Position numbers and translations under genes: made by a program
Notes under the pieces: generated by a model
What the model saw: the letters and a program-made list of their open reading frames with translations, nothing else
Database searches by the model: none
Told to the model about the DNA's origin: nothing
Assembly: GCF_003425685.1 (NCBI RefSeq)
Contig: NZ_QJKM01000002.1
Coordinates: 484,414-548,413 of the forward strand
Origin: Rhizobium terrae
GTDB lineage: Bacteria > Pseudomonadota > Alphaproteobacteria > Rhizobiales > Rhizobiaceae
Reading direction: 5' to 3'
DNA length: 64,000 nt
Part shown: positions 26,167 to 36,711 of the stretch, one piece after another
How positions within the stretch are numbered: position 1 is the first letter of the stretch
Layout of the letters: each line of letters starts with the position of its first letter

Positions 26167-27840
26167 TCAGGCTGCTTTTTCGAGAGCCCATTTGCGGAGG
26201 ATTTTGGCGGCCCGTTCTTCGGAAATCTCGACCATGCGGGCCAGACGTTTTTCCGGGCCTTCCTTGACGCGGCGGTTGAAGCCCTCCTCGTCGTCGCCGC
26301 CCAGCATGTCGCCGGAGCTGTCGAAACCGAAGTCCGAGCCGAAACCATCCATGAGCGCCGGGCTGCCCGTGGTCGGCGAGAAGTCCGGGAGTTCGAGGCC
26401 GCCGCCATCCGCCGCCGTGTCGCCGGCGATGCCGTTGCCGCTGACGGTGCGGATGAGCGGGCGAAGACCGAGCCAGACCACCAAGAAGGCGACACCGACG
26501 AAGGCGAGCGAGTTGATGATGCCGCCGATATTGCGGCTCAGGACTTCCATCATGCCGGGGCCGCCGGCAGCCTCGTCGAGAAGCTGGTTTTCGAGGAAAT
26601 CCATGGCCGTCAGCGTCACGATGTCGCCGCGACCGGAATTGATGCCGGCGGCGGAAGAGACGATCTTCTGCATCTCGGCGAGATAGGCATCGATCTTGGC
26701 CTGGTCGAGGGGCTCGCCGACCATCTTGGCGATGCGGCCCTTGTTGACGACCACCGCTACTGACACCTTCTCGATCTGATAGCTGTTGCGCGTCGTGGCC
26801 GTGGTCTTCTGGTTGATTTCGTAGTTGGTCTGCTCTTCCTTCTTGTCGGACTGATCAGACGATTGCGGGCCGGTCGCGCCGCCCTGCTGCGGGGCGGCCT
26901 GCGGAACGTTCTGTTCCACGGTTGTGGCGTTGTCGTTGTTGGTCTGCTGCGACTTCTGCGCTTCCTTGGTGGTGCGCACCGAACGTTCGACGCGGGAATT
27001 GGGGTCGAAGACCGTTTCCTGGATCTGCTGGCTGTCGGTATTGAGCGAGGCCGTCACGCTGGAGCGGAAATTGTCCATGCCGAGGAAGGGCGCGAGCGCC
27101 TTGTCGATGTTGCTTTCGATTTCCTGCTGCACCGACTGGACGATGTTCAGCGACTTGTTCGCCGCGCTGCCGCCGTATTCGTCGCCCGCCGCCAGAAGCT
27201 GGCCGGTCGAATCGAGAATGGTCACGTCGTCCACGTCGAGACCGGGGACGGCCGAAGCGACGAGGTGACGAATCGAGGATGCGGCCTTGCGGCCGGCCTG
27301 GGTGCTGGCGCGGATCATCACCGAAGCCGTCGGTTTCTGTTCACCCCGCCGGAAGTTGCCGACATCCGGCATCACGATATGGACGCGGGCCGCCGAGACG
27401 CCCTGGATCTGCTGGATCGAGCGGCCGATCTCGCCTTCGAGAGCACGAACACGGGTCACCTCCTGCATGAAGGAGGTCAGGCCGAGGGAGCCGACATTGT
27501 CGAAGAGTTCATAACCGGCGTTGGAACTGTTCGGCAGGCCGCGCTCGGCCAAGAGAAGCCGGGCCTTTCCGGTCGTGCCGACCGGAACCTGAATGCTCGA
27601 ACCGTCCGCCCCGACTTCGAAAGCCATGCTGGCTTCCGCAAGCGCGATGCTGACCTGGTTGAGGTCGGAGGTCTCGAGCCCCACGTAAAGCGTTTCGTAT
27701 GCGGGTTTGTTTACAAAAATGGCCGCGGCAAGCACGATCGCGATCGAAACAACGCCTACGGCGCCTAAAGCAATAAGTCTCGTCTGGCCTAAATTGGCCA
27801 GATTTTTAAAGACTTGTGAAAATTGAGCCAACAGATTCAT
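26167..27840 (-). CDS. fliF: Flagellar MS-ring protein FliF
   Basis: Base of the flagellum in the inner membrane. 557 residues from ATG 27840 (an upstream extension of the frame is open but unnatural). First membrane helix near residues 25-45 (LIALGAVGVVSIAIVLAAAI), then the PrgK/YscJ-like ring domain with NKPAYETLYVGLETSDLNQV and ARVHIVMPD. A disordered Gln/Asn-rich loop follows, then a second helix (SLAFVGVAFLVVWLGL) and a C-terminal FliG-binding tail. It is the last gene of the chemotaxis transcript. Confidence 0.96.
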   Translation of the reverse strand: MNLLAQFSQVFKNLANLGQTRLIALGAVGVVSIAIVLAAAIFVNKPAYETLYVGLETSDLNQVSIALAEASMAFEVGADGSSIQVPVGTTGKARLLLAERGLPNSSNAGYELFDNVGSLGLTSFMQEVTRVRALEGEIGRSIQQIQGVSAARVHIVMPDVGNFRRGEQKPTASVMIRASTQAGRKAASSIRHLVASAVPGLDVDDVTILDSTGQLLAAGDEYGGSAANKSLNIVQSVQQEIESNIDKALAPFLGMDNFRSSVTASLNTDSQQIQETVFDPNSRVERSVRTTKEAQKSQQTNNDNATTVEQNVPQAAPQQGGATGPQSSDQSDKKEEQTNYEINQKTTATTRNSYQIEKVSVAVVVNKGRIAKMVGEPLDQAKIDAYLAEMQKIVSSAAGINSGRGDIVTLTAMDFLENQLLDEAAGGPGMMEVLSRNIGGIINSLAFVGVAFLVVWLGLRPLIRTVSGNGIAGDTAADGGGLELPDFSPTTGSPALMDGFGSDFGFDSSGDMLGGDDEEGFNRRVKEGPEKRLARMVEISEERAAKILRKWALEKAA

Positions 27841-27989
27841 TCTGTTCCCACATCGCCAAACAAGGATATAGAGCCCTTTGCCCAGGAGCATCCTTAGGAA
27901 ACGAAGCTTGCGCGAACGTTTCGCGGATGAGGGTTTGACGATTGCGGGAGAAGCCTGATCAATCTTTCAGGCGCTCAAGATCGGCAGGA

Positions 27990-28379
27990 TCAGAAGAAAT
28001 CGAAATCGCCGGCCGCCTTGCTGAGCGGCTGGGAATGACCATGACGCATGCCACGCGACAGCGCCTTCTGCATTTCGGCGAGCTTGACGAGGCTGAGCGC
28101 CGTCGACACGTCGACCGTCCAGGTTTCCGGAATGGTGCCGGTGATCGTGTCGATGAATTCGGCGATGCCGCGCGTTTTCTGGACCGCGAGGTCGATCCCC
28201 TGCAGCACCTTCATGCTGTCCGGCGACGTGAGGATGGCCTCGCCGCCGAGTTCGATCAGTTGTGGTTCGACGCGCTCGATGAGATAGGCCACGTCGTGAA
28301 GTTCCGACACCAGCCGCATCAGGACTTCGGGGAGCGACTCCTCGAAGGAAGCGATTGGCGGCACTGCGATGTCGTTCAT
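27990..28379 (-). CDS. cheT: Chemotaxis protein CheT
   Basis: 129 residues, the final che gene, between cheD and fliF. Rhizobial CheT is a small helical protein with a role in chemotaxis signalling, reported as phosphatase-like. The sequence is helical (EVLMRLVSELHDVAYLIER), with DLAVQKTRGIAEFIDTITG and a C-terminal FDFF. A much longer open frame runs upstream, but GGGGAAGG just before ATG 28379 fixes the start. Confidence 0.82.
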   Translation of the reverse strand: MNDIAVPPIASFEESLPEVLMRLVSELHDVAYLIERVEPQLIELGGEAILTSPDSMKVLQGIDLAVQKTRGIAEFIDTITGTIPETWTVDVSTALSLVKLAEMQKALSRGMRHGHSQPLSKAAGDFDFF

Positions 28380-28393
28380 TACCTTCCCCGTCT

Positions 28394-28951
28394 TTAAAAG
28401 AATTCGATAGAGCTTTCGACGGGCTTCGACGGCGTCCGGACCGGACGTTCCTCCATCGCAACCGTCCGCTGGGTTTCGGCGCCGGTCAGAGGATACTGCC
28501 GAGCCCTGCCGCTGACCGGCCAGAACTCGAGCTTGCGTCCATGTTCCCCGCCCGTGGAGGAACCGACCACCGGAATGCCTTCGTCCTTGAGAAACTGCAT
28601 GGCGAATGCGGCATTCTGCTCGCCCACATTCGAGAAGCTGGCAATCGTCTTGGCGCCGCCGAATATCTTCGCTTCCAACCGGTCGCGCCGGGCTCCCTGC
28701 TTCAGCAGGCCGTTGATCAGCAGTTCCATCAGATGCACGCCATAGCGCGTGGCATCGCCGCCCGATGCCATGGGACCGCCGGTTCCCGGAAGCAGGAAGT
28801 GATTCATGCCGCCGACACCGGCGACAGGATCGCGAAGACACGCAGCCACGCATGAGCCCAGGATCGTCGAGAGGACGACGTTCGGGTCGTTTACGACCTT
28901 GTACTCTCCCTGAATGATATGGACACGCCTGGCTGCAGCGGCGTCATTCAT
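28394..28951 (-). CDS. cheD: Chemoreceptor glutamine deamidase CheD
   Basis: CheD deamidates receptor glutamines and can interact with CheC-type proteins. 185 residues: [13 protein letters not shown] carries the catalytic Cys and [10 protein letters not shown] the catalytic His, with [20 protein letters not shown] downstream. The ATG overlaps the cheY2 stop (ATGA). Confidence 0.95.
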   Translation of the reverse strand: MNDAAAARRVHIIQGEYKVVNDPNVVLSTILGSCVAACLRDPVAGVGGMNHFLLPGTGGPMASGGDATRYGVHLMELLINGLLKQGARRDRLEAKIFGGAKTIASFSNVGEQNAAFAMQFLKDEGIPVVGSSTGGEHGRKLEFWPVSGRARQYPLTGAETQRTVAMEERPVRTPSKPVESSIEFF

Positions 28952-29337
28952 TTCAACGCTCCAAACACCGCCTCGATGGCGGCCTTCATTTTTTCGATCG
29001 TGAACGGCTTGGCGAGAACATTGTTGGCGCCGAGCTGAGCCGCCTTCTGCACCAGCGCCCGGTCGCCCTGGGCGGTCAGGATGATGAACGCGGCCTTCTT
29101 GGTATTCGGATTGGCGCGCACGGCCTGCAGGAAGCCGATGCCATCCATCTTCGGCATGTTGAAGTCCGAGATCACCAGATGGTGCGGCTGCTCGGCCATG
29201 ATCTTCATGCCCTGCTCACCGTCGCCGGCGGCGGTGATCTGCTTGAAGCCGAGCTGTGTCAGAGCGTCGCTGAGCAGCAGGCGGCTGGTCACCTGATCGT
29301 CGACGATCAGTACTTTGATTTTTTCAGCGATAGACAT
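28948..29337 (-). CDS. cheY2: Chemotaxis response regulator CheY2
   Basis: A single REC domain of 129 residues: acidic pair in VLIVDDQ, phospho-acceptor Asp in [12 protein letters not shown], Thr in IILTAQG, and Lys in VLAKPFT. In Sinorhizobium CheY2 is the main regulator that binds the motor, and CheY1 acts as a phosphate sink. Its ATG follows the cheB stop directly. The second CheY at 34052 is more distant from the motor genes. Confidence 0.92.
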   Translation of the reverse strand: MSIAEKIKVLIVDDQVTSRLLLSDALTQLGFKQITAAGDGEQGMKIMAEQPHHLVISDFNMPKMDGIGFLQAVRANPNTKKAAFIILTAQGDRALVQKAAQLGANNVLAKPFTIEKMKAAIEAVFGALK

Positions 29338-30378
29338 TTATTCGGTACCTTCTTTTCGGGCGGCAGTTAACTTCAACACTTCTTCTCCAATGGAGCCTAG
29401 CGGCAGCTGCTGCTCGACGGCCCCAATCTCGTAGGCGACCCTCGGCATGCCGTAGACCACACAGGTCTTCTCGTTCTGTCCAATGGTGCGCGCCCCCGCG
29501 CCGCGCATCTTGAGCAGACCAGACGCTCCGTCGCGGCCCATGCCCGTCAGGATCACCCCGACTGCATTACGACCCGCCAGTTCCGCGACCGAATCGAAGA
29601 GCACGTCCACGGAAGGCCTATGGCCGTTGACCGGTTCTCTTTCGACCAGCCGGCAACAGGGAGCCGACGGATTGACCACCTGCAGGTGCCGGTCACCACC
29701 GGGCGCCAGATAGATCTTTCCGATCTCCAGCCTTGCGCCATCGGTCGCCTCCTGCACCACAGGAGCGCAGATACGATTAAGCCGTTCAGCAAAACTTTTG
29801 GTAAACGTGGAAGGCATATGTTGAGTAATTACGGTCGGCGGGCAGTTTTGCGGGAACTTTTGCAGCACCGTGATAAGCGCCTCGACACCGCCGGTCGAAG
29901 AGCCGATCGCCACGACCTTCCGGCCGACGCGATATTCTGCGGCAGGCGCCACCGACGCGACCGGGGCCGGGCCATTGCGGCGGTGGCCGGAGCGCGCCGC
30001 GGCCTTGACCTTCTCGGCGAGATCCATGAACGGACGGGCGTCGCCGGGGGCCGGCTTGCCGACGCAATCGAAGGCGCCGATTTCGAGAGCGGCCAGCGTC
30101 GCGTTGGCGCCCTGATGGGTCATGGCCGACACCATGATGACCGGCATCGGACGCAGGCGCATGATCTTTTCGAGGAATTCCAGCCCGTTCATGTTCGGCA
30201 TCTCGATGTCGAGCGTGACGACGTCGGGATTGAGCTGCTTGATCGCCGCGCGGGCTTCCAGCGCGTCGCCGGCCTGGCCGATGACGTTGACCTCCGGATC
30301 GGAATTCAGGACGGCGGTGATCAGGCCGCGCATGGTGGGAGAATCATCGACAACCAGGACCCGTGCCGGTGCGCTCAT
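29338..30378 (-). CDS. cheB: Protein-glutamate methylesterase CheB
   Basis: Removes methyl groups from chemoreceptors. 346 residues: an N-terminal REC domain ([24 protein letters not shown] with the phospho-Asp) and a C-terminal esterase domain with the catalytic triad in GSSTGG (Ser), ITQHMP (His) and LTGMGRDGA (Asp). It overlaps the cheR stop by four bases. Confidence 0.97.
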   Translation of the reverse strand: MSAPARVLVVDDSPTMRGLITAVLNSDPEVNVIGQAGDALEARAAIKQLNPDVVTLDIEMPNMNGLEFLEKIMRLRPMPVIMVSAMTHQGANATLAALEIGAFDCVGKPAPGDARPFMDLAEKVKAAARSGHRRNGPAPVASVAPAAEYRVGRKVVAIGSSTGGVEALITVLQKFPQNCPPTVITQHMPSTFTKSFAERLNRICAPVVQEATDGARLEIGKIYLAPGGDRHLQVVNPSAPCCRLVEREPVNGHRPSVDVLFDSVAELAGRNAVGVILTGMGRDGASGLLKMRGAGARTIGQNEKTCVVYGMPRVAYEIGAVEQQLPLGSIGEEVLKLTAARKEGTE

Positions 30379-31283
30379 GCTTTCCTCCCTGCATTCTTGC
30401 CGGCATAACGATAGGTCGTGATGCCGATGTTATCGAACAGGTTCTTCGCGTCGCCGGAGACGCGTTCGGAATGGCCGATATAGAGATGCCCGCCTTCGGG
30501 CAGAAGCGAGGCGAACCGGGACCAGATCTTCATCTGCGTCGGCTCGTCGAAATAGATGACGACGTTGCGGCAGAAGATGACGTCGAAATTGCCCTTGAAC
30601 GGCCACTGCCCCATCAGGTTCAGTTCGTTGAAGGTGATGAGCTTCTTGACCTTGTCGTCGATCTGCAGCTTACGGCGGCCGCCGGCGTCGACTTCGCGGA
30701 ACCATTGCTTGCGCATGGCCGGCGTCATGGTTTCGGTGGCGTTCTCGTCATAGATGCCGGCACGGGCGGCCGCGAGGATCTTGGGATCGATATCGGTCGC
30801 CAGAATGCGGAAGTCGTAGTCGACGGCATTCGGCAGCAGCGACAGGACGGTGAGCGCGATGGAGTAAGGCTCCTGCCCGTCCGAACAGGCAGCCGACCAG
30901 ATGCGCACCCGGCCGCCCGACTTGGCGCGGTTGATGAGACCGGGCAGGACCTCGTCGCGCAGATGCTCGAAATGATGGTTCTCGCGAAAGAAACGGGTGA
31001 AGTTCGTCGTCAGGTGCGACAGCATCTCGCGGCGGGCGGCGGCGCCGTCCGGCGAGGCCACCAGCGCGCAATAATCCTTGAAGCCACGCAGACCAAGCGC
31101 CCGAATATGCTTCGACAGGCGCGAATAGACGAGAGAAGCCTTGGAATCGTTCAGATAGATTCCCGCATCCGCATAGATCATCGCCGCGATGTCGGCGAGA
31201 TCGCGGCGCGTCAGCGGGTATTCCCCACTCGCGAGCACGTCATCCGGTGACTGCCTGCTTTCGATGGCGCCCAAGGGCTTCAT
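30375..31283 (-). CDS. cheR: Chemoreceptor methyltransferase CheR
   Basis: SAM-dependent methyltransferase of receptor glutamates, partner of CheB. 302 residues: an N-terminal helical domain ([13 protein letters not shown]), then [15 protein letters not shown]. The SAM site follows ([17 protein letters not shown]) along with [19 protein letters not shown] and VIYFD. It overlaps the cheW stop by ATGA. Confidence 0.97.
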   Translation of the reverse strand: MKPLGAIESRQSPDDVLASGEYPLTRRDLADIAAMIYADAGIYLNDSKASLVYSRLSKHIRALGLRGFKDYCALVASPDGAAARREMLSHLTTNFTRFFRENHHFEHLRDEVLPGLINRAKSGGRVRIWSAACSDGQEPYSIALTVLSLLPNAVDYDFRILATDIDPKILAAARAGIYDENATETMTPAMRKQWFREVDAGGRRKLQIDDKVKKLITFNELNLMGQWPFKGNFDVIFCRNVVIYFDEPTQMKIWSRFASLLPEGGHLYIGHSERVSGDAKNLFDNIGITTYRYAGKNAGRKA

Positions 31284-31747
31284 GCAGCTTCGCTTTCCTT
31301 TTCCGGGAAGAGGGCGTCCAATTCGATCATGCAGATCATCCGCTTATCGATGGCGAGGATTCCCCGGGCATACTGTTTTTCCAGGTCGGAAGACACTTCC
31401 GGCACCGGCTGGATATTCTCGTCGGTAATCGTAAGGATATCGGAAACGGCTTCGACCAGCAGACCGACTACCTTGCTTTTTACCTGCGCGACGATGATCA
31501 CGTGACGCGCCGTCGGCTCGGCATCCTTCATGCCAAGCCGCGCAGAAAGATCGACGATCGGCAACACAGCACCGCGCAGGTTGATCACGCCCATCATATA
31601 ACCAGGCGCGTGCGGCATCGGCGTCGCCGGCGTCCATCCGCGAATTTCGCGGACCGACATGATGTTGACGCAAAATTCCTGGTCACCGATCCGGAAAGCG
31701 ATCAGCTCCCGACTTCCCTGAGTGAGGTTTTTCACGGCATACGACAT
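31280..31747 (-). CDS. cheW: Chemotaxis coupling protein CheW
   Basis: Couples receptors to CheA. 155 residues, one CheW beta-barrel domain: [20 protein letters not shown], then [17 protein letters not shown] (family hallmark), and the C-terminal [17 protein letters not shown]. It lies five bases downstream of cheA. Confidence 0.96.
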   Translation of the reverse strand: MSYAVKNLTQGSRELIAFRIGDQEFCVNIMSVREIRGWTPATPMPHAPGYMMGVINLRGAVLPIVDLSARLGMKDAEPTARHVIIVAQVKSKVVGLLVEAVSDILTITDENIQPVPEVSSDLEKQYARGILAIDKRMICMIELDALFPEKESEAA

Positions 31748-31752
31748 ACTGA

Positions 31753-34035
31753 TTAACCCGTGGCTGCGAGTGACATTTCAGGCTTGAGCGACTGACCGCG
31801 CGAAGCAGCGACGACCGCATCGACATCGAGGATGAGAGCGACGCGCCCGTCACCGAGAATGGTGGCGGCTGCGATGCCCGGTACGTGGGTGTAATTGGCT
31901 TCGAGCGACTTGATGACGACCTGGCGCTGGCCCTGGATCGCATCGACCATGAGGGCGCGCTGACCACCGCCTTCCGATTCCACCAGCAGAGCGACACCTT
32001 CGACCGGGTTCGCCTGGGTGGCGCGGAAATTGAGGATCCGTCCGACATCGACCAGCGGGCAGAAGGAGTTGCGGATCGAGATAAGCCGCTGGGTCGCGCC
32101 GAAGGAGTGGATGGAGGAGGCTTCAGGCTGGAGCGTCTCGACGATTGCGGTGAGCGGCACGACCAGCGTCTGGCCGGCGACCGTGACCACCATGCCGTCG
32201 AGGACGGCGAGCGTCAGCGGCAGGCTCATGGTGAAGGTCGAGCCGAGACCGGGGCGCGAGGAGATCGAAATGCGGCCGCCGAGCGCCTGGATCGAGCGCT
32301 TGACCACGTCCATCCCGACGCCGCGGCCGGAAATGTCCGAAATCTTGTCGGCCGTGGAAAAGCCCGGCATGAAGATCAGGTTGTCGATCTCCTCGTCCGA
32401 CAGGTTGGCGTCGGCGGCGATGAGATCGTTGTCGATCGCCTTCTGGCGGACACGCTCGCGGTTGATGCCGCCGCCGTCGTCGGCAAGTTCGATGACGATG
32501 CGGCCCGAACGATGCTTGGCGCTGAGCTTGATCGTGCCTTCCGACTCCTTGCCGGCGGCTTCGCGCTTTTCGGGCGTTTCGATGCCGTGGTCGACGGCGT
32601 TGCGGATCATATGGGTCAGCGGCTCGGCGAGCTTGTCGATGACCGTCTTGTCCACTTCGGTGTTTTCACCTTCGGTGACCAGACGGATCTGTTTGCCGAC
32701 CATGTCGGCCACTTCGCGGACGATACGCGACATGCGCTGGAAGACCGGCTTCACCGGCTGCGCGCGGATCGCCATGACCGAGTCCTGGATCTCGCGGGTG
32801 AGCTGCTGCAGCTCTTCGAGGCCCATGTTGATCGACGAGGTGCCCGTCGTATCGTTCTCGATGACGCTCTGCGAAAGCATCGCCTGGTTGATGACGAGTT
32901 CGCCGACGAGGTTGATGAGGCGGTCGACGCGATCGAGATCGACGCGGATCGTCTGGCCGGCTGCGGCAGCGGCTGCGGCGGCATTGTTCTGGGCGGCGGC
33001 GGCCGCAGCCGCGGCAGCCGATTCCTTCTTTTCCGAAGCGCGGGCGGCGGCCTTGGTGACGCTCGAAGCGGTCTCGGCGGCCGACACGGCAGCGGCAACG
33101 GTCTCGTCCGCGGATTGGACGGACTTTTCTTCTTCCTCGGCGGCCGAGGGTTCGTCGAGGATCGCCAGGTCGAACGGAACCGGGATCATCGGCAGTTCCT
33201 CTTCGGAAGCAGCCTCTTCGGAAAGCTTCACGTCGAGATCGCAGTCCCATTCCGCGAATTCGAACACGGCGCGGATATCGTCTTCGCTCTTGGTGGTCTT
33301 GAGCGAGATCTTCCAGCCGAAATAGGAGGCTTCCGGATCCATCTTGTCGAGGGCCGGGAGCTGGTCCATGTCGCAATTGATGCTCATGTCGCCAAGGCGG
33401 GAGAGATCGCGGAGCAGCAGAGCTGCTTCGTTGCCCTTGGAATAGAGTTCGCGACGCGGCTTGAAGATCACTTCATAGGTGGAGCCTTCGAGGGTCGTCT
33501 CCTCGTCTGCGTCGAAACCGTCGAAGGAGAAGGGGATCGGCTGGAAGCCGCTGTCGTCGGTCGGCTTCGGGGCTTCCGCCTTGGGGGCGGGAGCCGGCGC
33601 GGCCTTGGGCGCCGGTTTCGGCGCTTCGGCATGGGCCGAGGGTGTGGGAAGCTCGCCATGCGCCAGCGCCTCGAGTTCCTTCACGAGACCGCGGCTTCTC
33701 GATTCGTCGACGCTTCCGCCGTCGCGCGATGCGCTGACGAGGTCGGCCAGCACGTCGGCCGATTTCAGCATGACCTTCAGGACGTCCTGGGTCGGCTCCA
33801 GCTTGTTGGAACGCACGCAATCGAGCGTCGTTTCGAAGACGTGAGCGAAGGAAACCAGATCATCCAGGCCGAAGGCACCGGCGCCCCCCTTGATGGAATG
33901 AACGGCGCGAAAAACGGCGTTGACCGTTTCGGGGTCGCGATCCCCGTCGTTCAGCTTGAGAAGACCAGACTCCAGTTCAGCGAGCTGCTCTTCGCATTCC
34001 TGAAAGAAGATCTCTTTGATTTCGTTCATATCCAT
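31753..34035 (-). CDS. cheA: Chemotaxis histidine kinase CheA
   Basis: Central kinase of the chemosensory array. 760 residues in the order P1 (phospho-accepting His46 in [13 protein letters not shown]), a Pro/Ala linker, a P2-like domain, an extreme Ala-rich linker, P3 dimerisation, P4 ATPase ([12 protein letters not shown]-box; [21 protein letters not shown]), and P5 CheW-like C-terminus. The P2-like region and linkers follow the rhizobial type. An ATG two codons further in is possible. Confidence 0.97.
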   Translation of the reverse strand: MDMNEIKEIFFQECEEQLAELESGLLKLNDGDRDPETVNAVFRAVHSIKGGAGAFGLDDLVSFAHVFETTLDCVRSNKLEPTQDVLKVMLKSADVLADLVSASRDGGSVDESRSRGLVKELEALAHGELPTPSAHAEAPKPAPKAAPAPAPKAEAPKPTDDSGFQPIPFSFDGFDADEETTLEGSTYEVIFKPRRELYSKGNEAALLLRDLSRLGDMSINCDMDQLPALDKMDPEASYFGWKISLKTTKSEDDIRAVFEFAEWDCDLDVKLSEEAASEEELPMIPVPFDLAILDEPSAAEEEEKSVQSADETVAAAVSAAETASSVTKAAARASEKKESAAAAAAAAAQNNAAAAAAAAGQTIRVDLDRVDRLINLVGELVINQAMLSQSVIENDTTGTSSINMGLEELQQLTREIQDSVMAIRAQPVKPVFQRMSRIVREVADMVGKQIRLVTEGENTEVDKTVIDKLAEPLTHMIRNAVDHGIETPEKREAAGKESEGTIKLSAKHRSGRIVIELADDGGGINRERVRQKAIDNDLIAADANLSDEEIDNLIFMPGFSTADKISDISGRGVGMDVVKRSIQALGGRISISSRPGLGSTFTMSLPLTLAVLDGMVVTVAGQTLVVPLTAIVETLQPEASSIHSFGATQRLISIRNSFCPLVDVGRILNFRATQANPVEGVALLVESEGGGQRALMVDAIQGQRQVVIKSLEANYTHVPGIAAATILGDGRVALILDVDAVVAASRGQSLKPEMSLAATG

Positions 34036-34051
34036 CGGAGGAATTCCTGGC

Positions 34052-34417
34052 TCAGGCGGTTACACGCTCGATCGCATCAATTAGTTTGGCGGGATCGAAG
34101 GGCTTGACGATCCAGCCCGTAGCACCGGCCTGGCGGGCACGGTTCTTCTTCTCGGCATCGCTTTCCGTCGTCAGGACGAGGATCGGGACGGCGCGGTATT
34201 TTTCGTTGCGGCGCACGCCTTCGATGAAGCCGAAGCCGTCGAGACGCGGCATGTTGATGTCGGTGACGATCACGTCCGGATTGCAGTTCTCGAGGACTTC
34301 GAGGCCCTCGACGCCGTCTTCGGCCTGAATGGTTTCAAAACCTGCGTTATTCAGGGTCACCAGAAGCATGTTCCGGATCGTCCGTGAATCATCCACGGTC
34401 AGTACTTTTTTCTTCAT
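34052..34417 (-). CDS. cheY1: Chemotaxis response regulator CheY1
   Basis: A 121-residue REC domain: VLTVDDSRTIRN acidic pair, Asp in VIVTDINMPRLDG, Thr in LVLTTESD, Lys in VKPFDP. In the Sinorhizobium system CheY1 drains phosphate from CheA and, with CheS, speeds signal decay. Position directly after cheS supports naming it CheY1. Confidence 0.92.
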   Translation of the reverse strand: MKKKVLTVDDSRTIRNMLLVTLNNAGFETIQAEDGVEGLEVLENCNPDVIVTDINMPRLDGFGFIEGVRRNEKYRAVPILVLTTESDAEKKNRARQAGATGWIVKPFDPAKLIDAIERVTA

Positions 34418-34419
34418 TG

Positions 34420-34713
34420 CTAGATCTCCTTAGCAACCAAATTTTCGATATTGATGCCGATAAGTTGCATCGTCTTCTGAAATGCATCCGAAGCCTTCTC
34501 GACGAGAAACGACTTCTTGTCCTCTTCCCAAGCCCTGACGCCGGCTACCAGAACCTGCGCGCATTGCACGCCGACCCGATCGACGCCCGAAGCATCGATC
34601 ACCAGATCGCTTCCGCGCATGGACATCAGCTTGCCATGCAGGTTCGAAGCCTCGTTGAGGTCCAGCACAGCGGACAGCTTCAAACTTCCTGGGCTTGCCT
34701 TCTTTGCTGCCAT
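34420..34713 (-). CDS. cheS: Chemotaxis protein CheS (STAS-like)
   Basis: 97 residues with an STAS-like fold: LDLNEASNLHGKLMSMRGSD, then LVIDASGVDRVGVQCAQVLV. In Sinorhizobium CheS is exactly this size, is the second gene of the che operon, binds CheA and promotes CheY1 dephosphorylation. Its ATG shares a base with the icpA stop (TGATG), so the two are coupled. Confidence 0.88.
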   Translation of the reverse strand: MAAKKASPGSLKLSAVLDLNEASNLHGKLMSMRGSDLVIDASGVDRVGVQCAQVLVAGVRAWEEDKKSFLVEKASDAFQKTMQLIGINIENLVAKEI

Positions 34714-36380
34714 CAGCTCATTCCTTGTCGTTTCTGAAAGAGGTACTCGCCGTCATCGACCCGCTCGGCCGTCGCCGGCGCGATCGAGACGAGTGCCGGC
34801 TGGGTTCTTGGCGCCGCAGGCCGGCGCGTGTCCGAAAAGCGGTTCTGCCGCTCGATCCGGAACTCGCGCACCGTGCGGCCGAGTTCCAGGATGACCGTAT
34901 GGAGTTCGTCGGCACCCTCGCCCGCCCGGCTCGCGAGGCCGGCATTCGACGCGACGTGTTCGCTCACCGAACCGATTTCCGACGTCACGCGATCGAGCCC
35001 CGTGGCCTGCTCGCCCGTATCGCGGGCAATGCCGGCGATCGCTTCGTTGATGTCCGAGACCTGGCGCACGATGCCGCCGATCGCATCCTGGGTGCGGTGG
35101 ACCATCTCGACCCCGGCATCGACCTGCGTCTTGGTGCCGTTGACCAGCGTCTTGATCTCGCGGGCCGCTTCGGCGGAACGCTGGGCAAGCGCGCGGACTT
35201 CCTGGGCGACGACGGCAAAGCCTCGGCCGCTCTCGCCGGCGCGGGCGGCCTCGATGCCGGCGTTCAGCGCCAGAAGATTGGTCTGGAAGGCGATCTCGTC
35301 GATGACGCCGATGATCTCGCCGATCTTTTCGGCGGAGGTTTCTATATCCGCCATGGCGCTGATCGCGCGGCCGACCACTTCGCCGCTCTCTTCAGCCGAG
35401 CGGCGGGTATCGGCGGCGGCCTTTTCCGCAGCCGCCGTCTCGGCGGCGCTGTCCTTGACCTTGAGGCCGATCTCGACGAGCGCCCGCGCCGCGTTCCGCA
35501 GTCGATCGGACTGTTCGGCGGAGGCCGATGCAAAGGAACGCGCGTCGTCGGCAAGCGATTGCGTCAGGCCGCCGGCCTTCTCGCCGTGGACAACAGTGGT
35601 CTCGACGGACGAACGCATGGCGCCGATGGCCTGGCTCAGGAGATCGGCAAGCTCGCGATAGGCCTCGGGAACGTCGGCGGGAAGAGCGGCCGTCAGGTCG
35701 CGGTCGGCGAGTGCGGCGATGACCGCGGAAAATGTCTCGATGGCCTGGGCATGGTCCGCCTCGCGTTGCTCGGCGAGCGCGCGCTGGTGCCGCTGGCGCA
35801 GTTCGTTGAAGCGCAACGAAACGGCGATCTCGACATCGACCATGACGAGGCGGGTGATGGCGCCCACCACATCCAGCAATTCCTGCTCGCGCTTGCGCCC
35901 GCCCGGCAGCAGCGACTTCGGCGCCATGTCGACGATCGCGCCGGCGATCAGGTGTTCGAGCATCACGCCATGGCCGGCAACGTGCCAGCGCGGGTCGAGC
36001 CCCATGCGGATTTCGGTATCGGAGAGGACCTTGACCCGTTCGGCGTAGAGCGCGTCGAAGCGGGCATCGCTCAGCACGCCCCAGTGGGAGGCGAGGAGAT
36101 CGTGCAGCCGCTCGATCTGCTGTTCGCTCTCGAAATTGCGGGCAGCTTCCGGAAAGGTCTGCAGACGGTGGAAGAGATCACGAAGGCCGGTCTTCAGATG
36201 CCGGTCGAGTTCCGGGCGACGGCGACGCAGGAGATCGCGCAGGTCGGCATCGAGGCCGGCAAATGCCAGTCTCTCACCCAGGCTGCCCGCCTGGTTCCGT
36301 CGCGCCTGATCCGATGGCGTTTCCTGCACCAATACCGTCCCCAAATTAATCGAACCAATCCCCCGAGGATTGGGTTGCAT
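34713..36380 (-). CDS. icpA: Soluble globin-coupled chemoreceptor (IcpA-type)
   Basis: First gene of the che operon. 555 residues from ATG 36380, which has AGGAG six bases upstream. The N-terminal ~190 residues resemble a protoglobin sensor domain, with a candidate haem-ligand His in [11 protein letters not shown]. The remainder is an MCP signalling domain with the hairpin tip [21 protein letters not shown] and [19 protein letters not shown]. No membrane helices are seen, so it is cytoplasmic. The ending in pentapeptide-like residues for CheR binding is not evident. Haem binding is inferred from the domain type. Confidence 0.88.
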   Translation of the reverse strand: MQPNPRGIGSINLGTVLVQETPSDQARRNQAGSLGERLAFAGLDADLRDLLRRRRPELDRHLKTGLRDLFHRLQTFPEAARNFESEQQIERLHDLLASHWGVLSDARFDALYAERVKVLSDTEIRMGLDPRWHVAGHGVMLEHLIAGAIVDMAPKSLLPGGRKREQELLDVVGAITRLVMVDVEIAVSLRFNELRQRHQRALAEQREADHAQAIETFSAVIAALADRDLTAALPADVPEAYRELADLLSQAIGAMRSSVETTVVHGEKAGGLTQSLADDARSFASASAEQSDRLRNAARALVEIGLKVKDSAAETAAAEKAAADTRRSAEESGEVVGRAISAMADIETSAEKIGEIIGVIDEIAFQTNLLALNAGIEAARAGESGRGFAVVAQEVRALAQRSAEAAREIKTLVNGTKTQVDAGVEMVHRTQDAIGGIVRQVSDINEAIAGIARDTGEQATGLDRVTSEIGSVSEHVASNAGLASRAGEGADELHTVILELGRTVREFRIERQNRFSDTRRPAAPRTQPALVSIAPATAERVDDGEYLFQKRQGMS

Positions 36381-36711
36381 GCGGCTCCTGAGGCCCAAGC
36401 GCCGGGGATGAATGGGGGGTGCTGGCCTGATCGGATCAACATCCGTCGGGCATGGGCAACACGGTCACCGCAGGCTTTCCTGGATTTCATGAGCGGATAC
36501 CGGATTGTCACCGGTACGGCTTTGCGGCTTCATGCCTGGTGGGAGACAGCAGGTTTCCCAATTCGCCGTGGTTTCTAATATGTATGGTTAATTCCTTGCG
36601 TGAAGGTTAATAGAGGATGGAAGAGCGCCTCTTTTGCTTCAGAATACCGCATATTGCCCGCAGTAGGTGTGATGCCTGGAAATTGCGCGGCGCTCGGTTA
36701 CGACGGCCAGA
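36381..36711. promoter_or_regulatory. Intergenic region upstream of icpA (che operon promoter)
   Basis: 331 bases between icpA and the TPR gene. The part 36560-36660 is AT-rich (GTTAATTCC, GAAGGTTAATAG) and the only sizeable candidate for the che operon promoter. No gene, repeat or clear terminator was found. Confidence 0.5.

Noticed and set aside
31885..34107. 740-codon plus-strand open frame opposite cheA
   Set aside because: Antisense shadow of the conserved cheA gene; repetitive Asp/Arg/Gly text with no domain.
34695..36578. 627-codon plus-strand open frame opposite icpA
   Set aside because: Antisense shadow of a chemoreceptor; no ribosome site or recognisable motif.
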